A stretch of DNA of 64,000 nt, from NCBI GenBank assembly GCA_021775805.1, contig JAJFHD010000012.1, forward strand, positions 124,001 to 188,000. Reading direction: 5' to 3'. Positions 35,296 to 44,018 of this stretch are shown piece after piece; position 1 is the stretch's first letter; each line of letters opens with the position of its first letter. Source of the stretch: Alphaproteobacteria bacterium. GTDB taxonomy: Bacteria > Pseudomonadota > Alphaproteobacteria > Rhizobiales > JAJFHC01. Made by a program: the position numbers and the translations under genes. The notes beneath the pieces were generated by a model, which was not told the origin of the DNA, ran no database searches, and saw only the letters and a program-made list of their open reading frames with translations.

Positions 35296-36636
35296 ATGAA
35301 CATGACCGTTCAAAAGACCCCGGCTGAAGCGGCCTTTGTCGAACAGTTCGCTGCGGCGCAATTGGACCTTCCCGGCGCCGCGACCGACTGGGTTGTTGAA
35401 TTGAGACAGGACGCATTGAAGAAATTTGACAGGTCCGGTTTGCCCCACCGCCGCATAGAGGAGTGGAAATACACCGACCTGCGAAGGCTTGTCACCGACC
35501 GTTCACCGGTCGTATTCGGCGGCGCGTTGTCTTCAGGGGTTACCGTGCCGGACCGGTTCGAGGGCTTGGAGCGGGACGTCATTGCCATCGTGGATGGTCG
35601 TGTCGTGCGTGGTCCCGACGACGTCTCGTGGCCGTCCGGTGTGACTGTGATGAACCTCAATGACGCGTTGACGTCCGGAGAAACCTGGGTACGTGACGCG
35701 GTTGCAGAGTCGGCCGGCAATGCAAATGCGGTAACCAACCTCAACACAGCATTTATGTCTGACGGCGTTGCCATAAGGATTGAGGCCGACGTGGTGGTCG
35801 ACCGGCCAATCGAGATCGTTACCTGGGGCACGACCTCAGGGGGCGGTACGGTTTCGACACGCAATATAGTGGTTCTGGAAGCTGGTGCGAAAGCAACCGT
35901 CGTGGAAACATTTCCCGATCAATCAGGTGGATTGCGCACGACGAACGTCGTTACGACGTTTCGGTTGTCCAAAGCCGCCAGGCTTGAACATGTTAAGCTT
36001 CAGGAGGAGCGGACTGATGATGTCGACCTCTACAACTTTGTCGTACGGCTTGGACAAGACAGTCATTTCAACAGCTTCACCGCGACTTTTGGCGCCAGGG
36101 TGACGCGCAACGAAGGCTGCCTTCTGTTCGAGGGCGAAGGTTCCCATGCGACTGTTGCCGGCGGATACATGGTATCGGGAAAGCAGCATTGCGATACGAC
36201 ATTGCTGGTCGATCACGCCGTTCCCGGGTGCACCAGCAACGAGCTGTTCAAGGGCGTCATTGACGATTCAGCGCGCGGTGTCTTCCAGGGCAAGATCGTG
36301 GTTCGGCCCGACGCCCAGAAAACCGATGGCAGGATGATGACGCACGGCCTGCTCCTGTCCGAAGATGCCGAGTTTGACGCAAAGCCCGAGCTTGAAATCT
36401 ACGCCGACGACGTGCAATGCGCTCATGGCGCGACGTCAGGCGAACTTGACGAAGATTATCTGTTCTATCTTCAGTCGCGTGGTATCCCCGAGAATGAGGC
36501 CAAGGCGATGCTGATTTCAGCATTCGTGGCGGAAGCGGTTGAGACAGTAGACAATGAACTCATCCGAGACATCTTGATAGAGAGAATCCGTAACCGGTTC
36601 ACGCAGACAAACACGAAAGTACACGACGATGCCTGA
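35296..36636 (+). CDS. sufD: Fe-S assembly protein SufD
   Basis: A 446-residue SufB paralogue that completes the SufBC2D complex and is linked to iron acquisition by the scaffold. Recognisable regions are RRIEEWKYTDLR near the N-terminus, the beta-helix core, CTSNELFKGVIDD, and the C-terminal HGATSGELDEDYLFYLQSRG. The ATG at 35296 follows GAGGA; a GTG at 35272 would overlap the sufC stop. It overlaps sufS by eight bases. Confidence 0.96.
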   Translation: MNMTVQKTPAEAAFVEQFAAAQLDLPGAATDWVVELRQDALKKFDRSGLPHRRIEEWKYTDLRRLVTDRSPVVFGGALSSGVTVPDRFEGLERDVIAIVDGRVVRGPDDVSWPSGVTVMNLNDALTSGETWVRDAVAESAGNANAVTNLNTAFMSDGVAIRIEADVVVDRPIEIVTWGTTSGGGTVSTRNIVVLEAGAKATVVETFPDQSGGLRTTNVVTTFRLSKAARLEHVKLQEERTDDVDLYNFVVRLGQDSHFNSFTATFGARVTRNEGCLLFEGEGSHATVAGGYMVSGKQHCDTTLLVDHAVPGCTSNELFKGVIDDSARGVFQGKIVVRPDAQKTDGRMMTHGLLLSEDAEFDAKPELEIYADDVQCAHGATSGELDEDYLFYLQSRGIPENEAKAMLISAFVAEAVETVDNELIRDILIERIRNRFTQTNTKVHDDA

Positions 36637-37882
36637 CGGGACCCTTGAGGCAACCCTTGCCGCGCCCTTCGACGTTGACCGAATTCGGGCGGATTTCCCC
36701 ATCCTTTCACGGGAAGTTTATGGCAAGCCGTTGACTTACCTGGATAATGCCGCGTCGGCCCAGAAACCGTCGCAGGTGATCGATGCCATGAAGAATGCGT
36801 ACGAGATGGAGTATGCCAATGTCCATCGCGGTCTTCATTATCTGAGCAATACGGCTACTCAGCACTTCGAGGATGCCCGGGAAAAAGTCCGCAGTTTCCT
36901 GAATGCACCATCGACAGATGAAATTATCTTCACGCGCAATGCGACCGAAGCAATCAACCTTGTGGCGTCGAGTTACGGTGGAATGACGATCGGCGAGGGC
37001 GATGAGATTATCATTTCCATCCTGGAGCACCATTCCAATATCGTCCCCTGGCACTTTCACCGCGAGCGGAATGGGGCGGTCCTGAAATGGATGCCCTGCA
37101 CCGATGAAGGCGATATCCTGGTTGAAGAGTTTGAGAAGCTTCTGGGGCCGCGCACCAAGCTTGTGGCGATCACGCAGATGTCAAACGCCTTCGGGACAAT
37201 CACGCCGCTCAGAGAGATCATCCGGCTGGCACACGACCGTGGCATTCCGGTTCTGGTTGATGGCAGCCAGGGTGCCGTCCATCTTGAGGTCGATGTCCAG
37301 GAACTCGATTGCGACTTCTACGTCTTCACTGGCCATAAAGTCTACGGACCCTCAGGTATCGGTGTTCTTTACGGTAAGAAGGACCTGTTGAAGAAAATGC
37401 CTCCCTATCAGGGCGGCGGTGAAATGATCTTTGATGTGACCCTGGACGATGTGACTTACAACGACCCGCCTCACCGGTTTGAGGCCGGAACACCGGCAAT
37501 CGTCCAGGCAATTGGTCTGGGGGCAGCCGTCGATTACATGGTCGCTATCGGCCGGGACAACATCATTGCCCACGAAAAGCGTTTGCTGGAGTACGCCAAC
37601 CAGAGGCTGTCCGAAATCAACAGCCTGAGGATCTTCGGAACCACCGGGAATAAGGGCGCGATAATTTCCTTTTCCATGGAAGGCGCGCATGCCCACGACA
37701 TATCGACCATCATCGACAGGTCAGGCGTTGCCGTGCGGGCAGGAACCCATTGCGCTCAACCGCTTCTGGAACACTTTGGCGTCACCTCCACATGTCGGGC
37801 ATCATTCGGGATGTACAACACGTTCGAGGAGGTCGACCGGCTGGCGGAGGCACTGATTTCCAGCGCCAAGTTTTTTGAATGA
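36629..37882 (+). CDS. sufS: Cysteine desulfurase SufS
   Basis: A 417-residue class II cysteine desulfurase. The PLP Lys is K237 in FTGHKVYGPSGIG; the persulfide Cys is C375 in VRAGTHCAQPLL, the SufS form (RxGHHCA, here with Thr for the first His). Class II enzymes usually need a SufE or SufU partner; neither is encoded in this window. The gene overlaps sufD by eight bases, so the two are co-translated. Confidence 0.96.
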   Translation: MPDGTLEATLAAPFDVDRIRADFPILSREVYGKPLTYLDNAASAQKPSQVIDAMKNAYEMEYANVHRGLHYLSNTATQHFEDAREKVRSFLNAPSTDEIIFTRNATEAINLVASSYGGMTIGEGDEIIISILEHHSNIVPWHFHRERNGAVLKWMPCTDEGDILVEEFEKLLGPRTKLVAITQMSNAFGTITPLREIIRLAHDRGIPVLVDGSQGAVHLEVDVQELDCDFYVFTGHKVYGPSGIGVLYGKKDLLKKMPPYQGGGEMIFDVTLDDVTYNDPPHRFEAGTPAIVQAIGLGAAVDYMVAIGRDNIIAHEKRLLEYANQRLSEINSLRIFGTTGNKGAIISFSMEGAHAHDISTIIDRSGVAVRAGTHCAQPLLEHFGVTSTCRASFGMYNTFEEVDRLAEALISSAKFFE

Positions 37883-37898
37883 AAGTTGGGAGACGGTT

Positions 37899-38306
37899 AT
37901 GACTGAAGAAAGAGACACAATCGACCTGCACCAGCCGGATTCTGCCTCTGAGGTTCTGTCGGATTCCAACCATACGGAATCCGCACTGTCACAGGAAGAG
38001 ATAGACCGCCTGACCGACGACATGATCGGCGCGGTCAAAACGGTCTACGATCCGGAAATTCCGGTGGATATTTATGAGCTTGGCCTTATCTATAGAATAG
38101 ACATCGACGACGACCGCAATATCGACGTTGATATGACACTGACGGCGCCAGGGTGCCCTGTGGCCGGCGAGATGCCGATATGGGTCCAGAATGCCATCCA
38201 GTCCGTGGCCGGTGTCAACGATGTCCGTGTAAATATGGTGTTCGACCCCCCTTGGGATCCGAGCCGGATGTCAGATGAGGCCCGTGTTGCATTGAACATG
38301 TATTAA
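37899..38306 (+). CDS. sufT: SUF-associated MIP18/DUF59 protein (SufT-like)
   Basis: A 135-residue protein with a ~35-residue acidic N-terminal extension and a DUF59 (MIP18) domain. The hallmark segments are VYDPEIPVDIYELGLIY, MTLTAPGCPVAGEMP with its conserved Cys, and FDPPWDPSRMSDEARVAL. SufT-type proteins help Fe-S cluster maturation or delivery. The ATG at 37899 follows GGGAG; the longer open frame upstream overlaps sufS. Confidence 0.93.
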   Translation: MTEERDTIDLHQPDSASEVLSDSNHTESALSQEEIDRLTDDMIGAVKTVYDPEIPVDIYELGLIYRIDIDDDRNIDVDMTLTAPGCPVAGEMPIWVQNAIQSVAGVNDVRVNMVFDPPWDPSRMSDEARVALNMY

Positions 38307-38353
38307 GGCTCTGATGTCATTTAGATATAGTGTCCAGGAAACGAGGTTCTGAT

Positions 38354-38758
38354 ATGTCTGATCGACCAAATCCCCGACCGCGTCCGAAGGTGGTGACGCT
38401 TTCAGAACAGGCTGCCGCACGTGTACGTGAGATCATCGACAATTCCGACAAGGATATCGTCGGTCTCCGGGTTGGTGTCGCCAACGGCGGATGTGCCGGC
38501 ATGTCCTACACCATGGAGTATGCCGAATCGGTGGATACTCTCGACGAAGTGGTCGAGGACAAGGGTGTCACCGTGCTGATCGATCCCAAGGCGGTACTGT
38601 TTCTGCTGGGTACTGAAATGGATTACAAAGTCGAAAGGCTCTCATCGGGCTTTGTCTTCAACAATCCCAATCAGACGAGTGCTTGCGGTTGTGGCGAATC
38701 CGTTGCGATAACACCGGCCGTGCTTCCCGAAGATGGCGCAGGCGCAAACCTGAGCTAA
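38354..38758 (+). CDS. sufA: A-type Fe-S carrier (HesB/IscA/SufA family)
   Basis: A 134-residue A-type carrier that receives clusters from the scaffold and passes them to apoproteins. The three conserved Cys are in GGCAGM and the C-terminal SACGCGES. A proline-rich basic N-terminal tail of about 18 residues precedes the domain. The ATG at 38354 has GAGG upstream. It is the last suf gene; its stop TAA shares an A with the next gene's ATG. Confidence 0.95.
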   Translation: MSDRPNPRPRPKVVTLSEQAAARVREIIDNSDKDIVGLRVGVANGGCAGMSYTMEYAESVDTLDEVVEDKGVTVLIDPKAVLFLLGTEMDYKVERLSSGFVFNNPNQTSACGCGESVAITPAVLPEDGAGANLS

Positions 38759-39135
38759 TGCTGGCTGATCGACCGATGGCCACAAGTCCACACTATCGCG
38801 ATTACATCAAAGAGTGTCTGTCGGGCATCGGAAACGTGTCGGTGCGCTCAATGTTCGGCGGCACCGGCATCTTCCTTGACGGGGTCATGTTCGGCCTGAT
38901 TGCAGACGATGTGCTTTACTTCAAGGTCGACGATATCAACAAGCAGGATTATATCGCCGAGGAAATGTCGCCGTTCACGTATGGCGGCAAGGAAAAGCCG
39001 GTTGAAATGTCCTATTGGACCGCGCCCGATCGGTTGTTCGATGATGCGGATGACATGGAGATATGGGCGCGCAAGGCTTTTGATGCCGCATTGCGCAACC
39101 GGAAGCCGAAAAGATCCCGGAAAAGCAAGACCTGA
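38758..39135 (+). CDS. TfoX/Sxy N-terminal domain protein
   Basis: A 125-residue protein with a TfoX_N domain (SVRSMFGGTGIFLDGVMFGL, VLYFKVDD, PFTYGGKEKPVEMSYW) and a short basic tail. Full Sxy/TfoX activates competence genes with CRP in gammaproteobacteria; the short alphaproteobacterial proteins lack the C-terminal domain and their role is unknown. The start ATG overlaps the sufA stop (TAATG), so it is probably translated with the suf operon; a second ATG six codons later is possible. Confidence 0.82.
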   Translation: MLADRPMATSPHYRDYIKECLSGIGNVSVRSMFGGTGIFLDGVMFGLIADDVLYFKVDDINKQDYIAEEMSPFTYGGKEKPVEMSYWTAPDRLFDDADDMEIWARKAFDAALRNRKPKRSRKSKT

Positions 39136-39189
39136 CCAACCGGACGATCACGGCATGTCGGCAGACAGGGCCGGCGAACCGTGGGACCG

Positions 39190-40266
39190 TCAGGCAACCT
39201 TCATTTCGAAGTCTATCCCCGGATCGGTCTCGCATTTCACGCAGTTTCGGCCGCCGCGTTTGGCTGCATAGAGACACGCGTCCGCCCGGTTGATAATCTC
39301 GTCGGGCGTGTCACCTCGGTGAAAACGTGCCGCTCCGAATGACATTGTAATCGTTCCGAGATTTTCGCCGGTGGATTTCTTGATCAGTTCCTTGGCCATC
39401 ACCACCTTACGGATGTGATCGCCGACGGAGACGGCTGACTGCAGTGAGGTGTTTGGCAGGACAACGGCAAATTCCTCACCGCCATACCGGGCAGCAAGAT
39501 CACGCCCCTTTACGCTCGCGTCCAGCGCCTGTGCCACCAGTTTCAGGACCTGGTCGCCGGTCTGATGGCCAAACGTATCGTTGAACTTTTTGAAGAAATC
39601 GATGTCGCCGATCAGAAGGCACAGTTCTTCACCGGAGCTTTCAGCCTCTTCAATCTTGGATGAGAGTTCTTCATCGAAATACTTGCGGTTGGCTATGCCG
39701 GTAAGCTGATCGGTCCGGGACTCGGTTCTGACCGCCTCGAGATTGTCGTTCAGGTCAGAAATCTGTTCCTTCGATTCCTTTAGTCTGTGCTCCAGCTGCC
39801 GGTTGTTTTCCTGCATTTCGTGGGTCGTCGACATGAGAGATTCGACAATGGTTGCCAGAGAGGTTTCGTCATTCGACGAATCGAGTTGTTCGGACACCGT
39901 ACCCAGGGACTCGCCGTATTCGGTTGTCTTGCCGGTTGCGGCCTCGAGCATGGCCATGATCTGGTCGATCTCGCCGCCAATCTGCACGCCGATTTTGCCG
40001 ACCGCGGCAGAACCCTTGCAGGGGCAAAGGTATTCCTCGTGAATGCGGTCCAGATCTGGTTGGTCGATCTTGCCTTTGACGGCGATAATCTCGTTGACTT
40101 CCTTGATCAGCGTGCGGTTGTTGCCCGATGCATAGGTGTACCAAAGATCGTAGTTTTTTGGAGTTGCAGCCGACCGCTTGTCCAGCATGTATTGAAGCGC
40201 CTTTCGCCCATAGGCAAACGACTGCTCAAAATCAATTGATTGGCCCAATTTATTGTTCCTCTCCAT
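39190..40266 (-). CDS. Diguanylate cyclase (GGDEF domain)
   Basis: A 358-residue predicted cytoplasmic c-di-GMP synthase. The N-terminal ~130 residues are a helical domain shared by many alphaproteobacterial GGDEF proteins, here with a small Cys motif (YLCPCKGS). A coiled coil (~150-195) follows, then the GGDEF domain with an intact active site, ARYGGEEFAVVLP. The inhibitory I-site, normally RxxD five residues upstream, reads KGRD, so product feedback inhibition may be weakened. The start is the ATG at 40266 after GGAG. No transmembrane segment is evident. Confidence 0.93.
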   Translation of the reverse strand: MERNNKLGQSIDFEQSFAYGRKALQYMLDKRSAATPKNYDLWYTYASGNNRTLIKEVNEIIAVKGKIDQPDLDRIHEEYLCPCKGSAAVGKIGVQIGGEIDQIMAMLEAATGKTTEYGESLGTVSEQLDSSNDETSLATIVESLMSTTHEMQENNRQLEHRLKESKEQISDLNDNLEAVRTESRTDQLTGIANRKYFDEELSSKIEEAESSGEELCLLIGDIDFFKKFNDTFGHQTGDQVLKLVAQALDASVKGRDLAARYGGEEFAVVLPNTSLQSAVSVGDHIRKVVMAKELIKKSTGENLGTITMSFGAARFHRGDTPDEIINRADACLYAAKRGGRNCVKCETDPGIDFEMKVA

Positions 40267-40773
40267 AGGCGCGTCTCCACGCCTCCAACACGACATCTAC
40301 TGTCGGTCCGCCCCCGGATCGCGGATCAACATTACGCGTTGGGGGTTACTGTTGCGTAAATATGCAACACTTACATGTCCAAATTCGGCGGAATGTTGCG
40401 GCCTGATTGTATCCGGCAATGGCGGTTCAACGGATTACGCGCTGCGCATGACCCGGCCGCCACAACAGACTGGTGCCACCAGGGGGCAGATGAATCTACT
40501 GCACTCTCGCAGCCTGACCAGTCCTTCGGCGTCAGCACTGGACTATCGTGTTTCCCGAATGCCAGCAATTTCCGCGACCTTACGAAATGGTTAGGTTGGC
40601 GGAACACAGGCAAATCCGGCATTTTTCAATAAACATTGGTTGATTGGCGACCACATAAACCTTTCTCCAATGGGCTAACCATTTATCCATCATCAGATAT
40701 CAGCCAGCCGACGCGTTCCCCATTCGGAATTCGAAGGCCTGATCTACAACCCTAATGTCTTAAGGAGAACCAG
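40267..40773. other. Divergent intergenic region between the cyclase and PepSY genes
   Basis: About 500 bases. Close to the cyclase start are two interlocked inverted repeats: TTACGC (40332-40337) with GCGTAA (40354-40359), and TGTTGC (40350-40355) with GCAACA (40364-40369). They could be operators for either gene. No gene, RNA or clear promoter was recognised in the remainder. Confidence 0.4.
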
Positions 40774-41058
40774 ATGAACAACCCTCTCAAGGAATCGCGA
40801 ATTGCCAGATCCGTTGTTTTGGCGGCGGCTATTGCCATCGCGCCCACGTTGGCGGTCGCAGAGTTGTCGGTTGGGGGCAATGCAGGCAAGACCGAGGCGG
40901 AGTTGCGGGCCTATTTCGAGCAGCAGGGCTACACCGTCCACGAGATCGAAACCGAAGACGCGGAAACCGAGATAGAACTCGTCCTTGGCGAAAAGGAATT
41001 CGAAGTCACGGTTGAGACGGCGACGGGCCGTATCACCGGTATTGAAGAAGACGACTGA
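40774..41058 (+). CDS. Secreted PepSY-domain protein
   Basis: A 94-residue protein with a signal peptide (hydrophobic 13-27, likely cut after AVA-29) and a single PepSY-like domain (TEAELRAYFEQQGYTVHEIE, ETATGRITGIEEDD). PepSY domains occur in periplasmic inhibitors and metal- or redox-related membrane proteins. The ribosome binding site AAGGAG sits seven bases before the ATG. A cytochrome b561 gene 59 bases downstream suggests a periplasmic partner of that membrane protein. Confidence 0.85.
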   Translation: MNNPLKESRIARSVVLAAAIAIAPTLAVAELSVGGNAGKTEAELRAYFEQQGYTVHEIETEDAETEIELVLGEKEFEVTVETATGRITGIEEDD

Positions 41059-41117
41059 TCTGTCGGGGGTCCCAGGCCAGTTTTCTGGCTGAAACCGTTA
41101 TTCGTGAGAGGCAATGA

Positions 41118-41654
41118 ATGATGAAATCAGTAATGGTCTGGGATCCGGTCGTTCGGGTCTTTCATTGGGCGACCGCTGTCCTGTTCGTTGCGAATTTCGC
41201 CGTGTTCGACGACGACAGCGTTTTGCACATCTACGTGGGTTATGTCTTGTTTGCCCTGGTACTGGTGCGCCTTGTGTGGGGCATTGTCGGAACCCGCTAT
41301 GCCCGGTTCAACGCCTTTTGGCCGAGCTTCATACAGATCAAGCAACACATTGGCGGAATGTTTCGTGGTGATGCGGAGCAGCACTTGTCGCACAATCCAC
41401 TGGGCGCCCTCATGGTTTGTAATCTTCTCTGTGCGCTGTTTCTGATCGGAATCACGGGCATTATGATGTCCGATGGTGGATTTTCCAACGCGGATTGGGT
41501 GGAGGATGCACACGAATTTCTTTCCAACTATGCTATGATCTGCGTCGGTCTTCATATCCTTGGAGTTTTGATCGAGACAAGACGGGGCGGGGTAAACCTG
41601 ATTAGGGCGATGATCACCGGCGTCAAATCCGCGCCTGCCAAATCATCCGAGTAA
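41118..41654 (+). CDS. Cytochrome b561-family membrane protein
   Basis: A 178-residue protein of the short di-heme cytochrome b561 / Ni-Fe hydrogenase cytochrome b type. Four hydrophobic segments are visible, with candidate heme-ligand His residues in RVFHWATA, VLHIYVGY and ICVGLHILGVL. Such proteins move electrons between quinones and periplasmic acceptors. It begins at the ATG 41118 behind AGAGG. Gene order PepSY - cytochrome b - membrane regulator suggests a small redox-sensing unit. Confidence 0.9.
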   Translation: MMKSVMVWDPVVRVFHWATAVLFVANFAVFDDDSVLHIYVGYVLFALVLVRLVWGIVGTRYARFNAFWPSFIQIKQHIGGMFRGDAEQHLSHNPLGALMVCNLLCALFLIGITGIMMSDGGFSNADWVEDAHEFLSNYAMICVGLHILGVLIETRRGGVNLIRAMITGVKSAPAKSSE

Positions 41655-41714
41655 GGCATCATTTGCCCGTCCCTGGCGGACCAACCGATCGGCCAATCAG
41701 AAAGACAAGCCATC

Positions 41715-42248
41715 ATGCCTTGGAAGAACAGTCGACGTGAGCTTGGACTGTGGGGACTTTTCGCAATTCAGTCCCTTTGTGCGGCGTACTTTCTGGCCGA
41801 CGCTGTTGGGGACATCTCCGGCTACGACTTTGATCTGAACACAAGATACGGCGACCTGATCGAAAATCTTGTGGTTATCGCCTTGATCCTGAGCCTTGTC
41901 TTCACGGTTCTGGAAATAGGGAGAGTGCTTGGCCGTCAAAAGCGCATGGAAGCGCAACTTACGGCCGCATCGGGTGCATTTGCCGACCTTCTGGAAGAGC
42001 ATTTCGACGACTGGGGATTGACACCGTCCGAACGCGATGTGGCGCTGCTCGCAATAAAGGGCCTGACCATTGCTGACATCGCACGCTTGCGTGAAACCAA
42101 GGACGGCACCATCAAGGCACAGTGCAACGCAATCTATCGCAAGGCCGGGGTCAATGGCCGTCCGCAACTTCTCAGCCTCTTAATCGAGGAACTCATAATG
42201 CAGGGCATGACGGAACCTGAAGCGTCGGTTGCATCGGCATCGACCTGA
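41715..42248 (+). CDS. Membrane-tethered LuxR-type HTH regulator
   Basis: A 177-residue protein with two N-terminal membrane helices (about 12-31 and 47-70), a short coiled linker, and a C-terminal LuxR/GerE-type helix-turn-helix (LTPSERDVALLAIKGLTIAD, then DGTIKAQCNAIYRKAGVNGR). There is no receiver or ligand-binding domain, so signal input must come through the membrane part or a partner. It lies 60 bases after the cytochrome b561 gene. Target genes are unknown; the divergent or upstream genes of the module are the obvious candidates. Confidence 0.88.
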   Translation: MPWKNSRRELGLWGLFAIQSLCAAYFLADAVGDISGYDFDLNTRYGDLIENLVVIALILSLVFTVLEIGRVLGRQKRMEAQLTAASGAFADLLEEHFDDWGLTPSERDVALLAIKGLTIADIARLRETKDGTIKAQCNAIYRKAGVNGRPQLLSLLIEELIMQGMTEPEASVASAST

Positions 42249-42280
42249 ACGCCCGTCAACGCCTTCGACGGTGCGGACAT

Positions 42281-43783
42281 CTATTGCGAGATGCGAACCG
42301 GCCGCTGAAGAAACGCCGGAACGTGACCGCCGGCACCGAATGCTGACGTCTCAGTCTCTTTCTTCTTTTGTTTGTTCGACGGCGCAGCACCCTTGGGCGA
42401 CTTCTCGGGTCGGTCCGCAGCGGGGGCCGCCTCAGGTGACGCCTCCGGTTTGGTCTGTACCGCGACCTCACTCACACTCGATTGCTCCAACGGCGAGTCA
42501 GCCGGCTGCGGTTCGGTCTTTCTCCGTTTTGGCCGGGAAGGGGAGGTCGTGTCGTTTTCTTGTTTCTCGGCACTCACCGCCTTGCGGACCGTGGAAGGAG
42601 CGGTCCGTTTGTTCGAACTGCGGCGGCGTCCGCGGGCACCGGCTTCGAGTTGTTCCTGGGTCGGCGCATCGCCTTGCCATTCGAGTTTCAAGGCTATCAG
42701 TTTTTCGATCGCCCCGATCGCCTTTGTATCCGCCGGCGTGATGATCGTCAGGGCATGACCCTCACGGCCGGCACGGCCGGTTCGGCCAATCCGATGGACA
42801 TAGTCCTCGGCGTGGATAGGGACGTCGAAATTCAGGACATGGCTGACGTCTGGAATATCCAGACCGCGTGCTGCAACGTCACTGGCAATAAGGAAAGCTA
42901 CCGTGCCGTCGCGAAATGAGGTCAGTGTCGCCATCCGGGCATACTGGTCCATATCCCCATGGAGAGCGGCGGCGTTGAAGCCGTGCTTCTGCAATGACGC
43001 ATACAACGTCGCGACGTCACGCTTGCGGTTACAGAACACGATCGCGTTTTTGACTTCCGGTTCGCGGAGCAGCTTGCGCAATGTCTCGCGTTTTTCAAAC
43101 GAGTCAGATGAAGAAAACACCAGCTTCTGCGTTACGTTTTCGACCGTTGAACTGGGCCGCGCCACTTCGATTCTCTTCGGGTTCTGCAGAAACGTATCCG
43201 TCAACCGTTGAATTTCCGGCGGCATCGTTGCCGAGAAAAACAAGGTCTGACGGGTGAACGGGATCAGTTTGCAGATCCGTTCGATATCGGGAATGAACCC
43301 CATGTCGAGCATCCGGTCGGCTTCGTCGATGACCAGGATCTCGACGCCGTTGAGCATAAGCTTTCCGCGCTCGACGTGATCGAGGAGACGGCCGGGCGTT
43401 GCAATCAGGACATCGGCACCGCGGTCGAGCTTTCGATTCTGCTCGGCAAACGACACACCACCGATGAGCAAAGCAATCGTCAACTTGTGATTGGCGCCGT
43501 AGGTCAGGAAACTCTGTTCGACCTGAGCCGCCAACTCGCGGGTTGGTTCCAGGATAAGTGATCTTGGCATGCGCGCGCGGGCACGGCCGGTTTCCAGCTG
43601 TGTCAACATCGGCAGCGTAAACGAGGCCGTTTTGCCGGTACCGGTTTGGGCAATTCCGAGAACGTCTCGCCCCTCGAGGGCCACCGGTATCGCTTGTTCC
43701 TGAATGGGAGTAGGGGTTTCGTATCCGGCAGTTTCTACCGCCGATAGAACCTTGGCGCTCAGGCCCAGGTCTTTGAATGTCAT
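42281..43783 (-). CDS. rhlE: DEAD-box RNA helicase (RhlE-like)
   Basis: A 500-residue ATP-dependent RNA helicase. Motifs in order are the Q motif PTPIQEQAIP, I AQTGTGKT, Ia PTRELA, II VIDEADRMLDMGF, III SAT, and VI HRIGRTGRAGR. The helicase core ends near residue 375, followed by a ~120-residue basic, Pro/Ala/Glu-rich tail that likely binds RNA non-specifically. RhlE-type proteins function in ribosome assembly, mRNA decay and cold adaptation. It is a single gene, convergent with the LuxR-type gene. Confidence 0.93.
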   Translation of the reverse strand: MTFKDLGLSAKVLSAVETAGYETPTPIQEQAIPVALEGRDVLGIAQTGTGKTASFTLPMLTQLETGRARARMPRSLILEPTRELAAQVEQSFLTYGANHKLTIALLIGGVSFAEQNRKLDRGADVLIATPGRLLDHVERGKLMLNGVEILVIDEADRMLDMGFIPDIERICKLIPFTRQTLFFSATMPPEIQRLTDTFLQNPKRIEVARPSSTVENVTQKLVFSSSDSFEKRETLRKLLREPEVKNAIVFCNRKRDVATLYASLQKHGFNAAALHGDMDQYARMATLTSFRDGTVAFLIASDVAARGLDIPDVSHVLNFDVPIHAEDYVHRIGRTGRAGREGHALTIITPADTKAIGAIEKLIALKLEWQGDAPTQEQLEAGARGRRRSSNKRTAPSTVRKAVSAEKQENDTTSPSRPKRRKTEPQPADSPLEQSSVSEVAVQTKPEASPEAAPAADRPEKSPKGAAPSNKQKKKETETSAFGAGGHVPAFLQRPVRISQ

Positions 43784-44018
43784 ATCTCACCGTGCCGTTA
43801 AAGCAGTTTCGGACGATTGTCCGTCGCAGCGTTCCTCCGCTGCTTGCTTGCGGCACATCATGGCCGCCATCCTTCGACTCGCAAAGTGTTGCAAGTTTCC
43901 CGGAACATAGGGTTCCCCAGGGATTTGTCAAATGATTCCGCCAAAAATGGTTGCGGCAACATGAAGCGCCGGCAGAGTGTACCGACAACTACAGTGGTCC
44001 GCCGCAACCAGACGGTGA

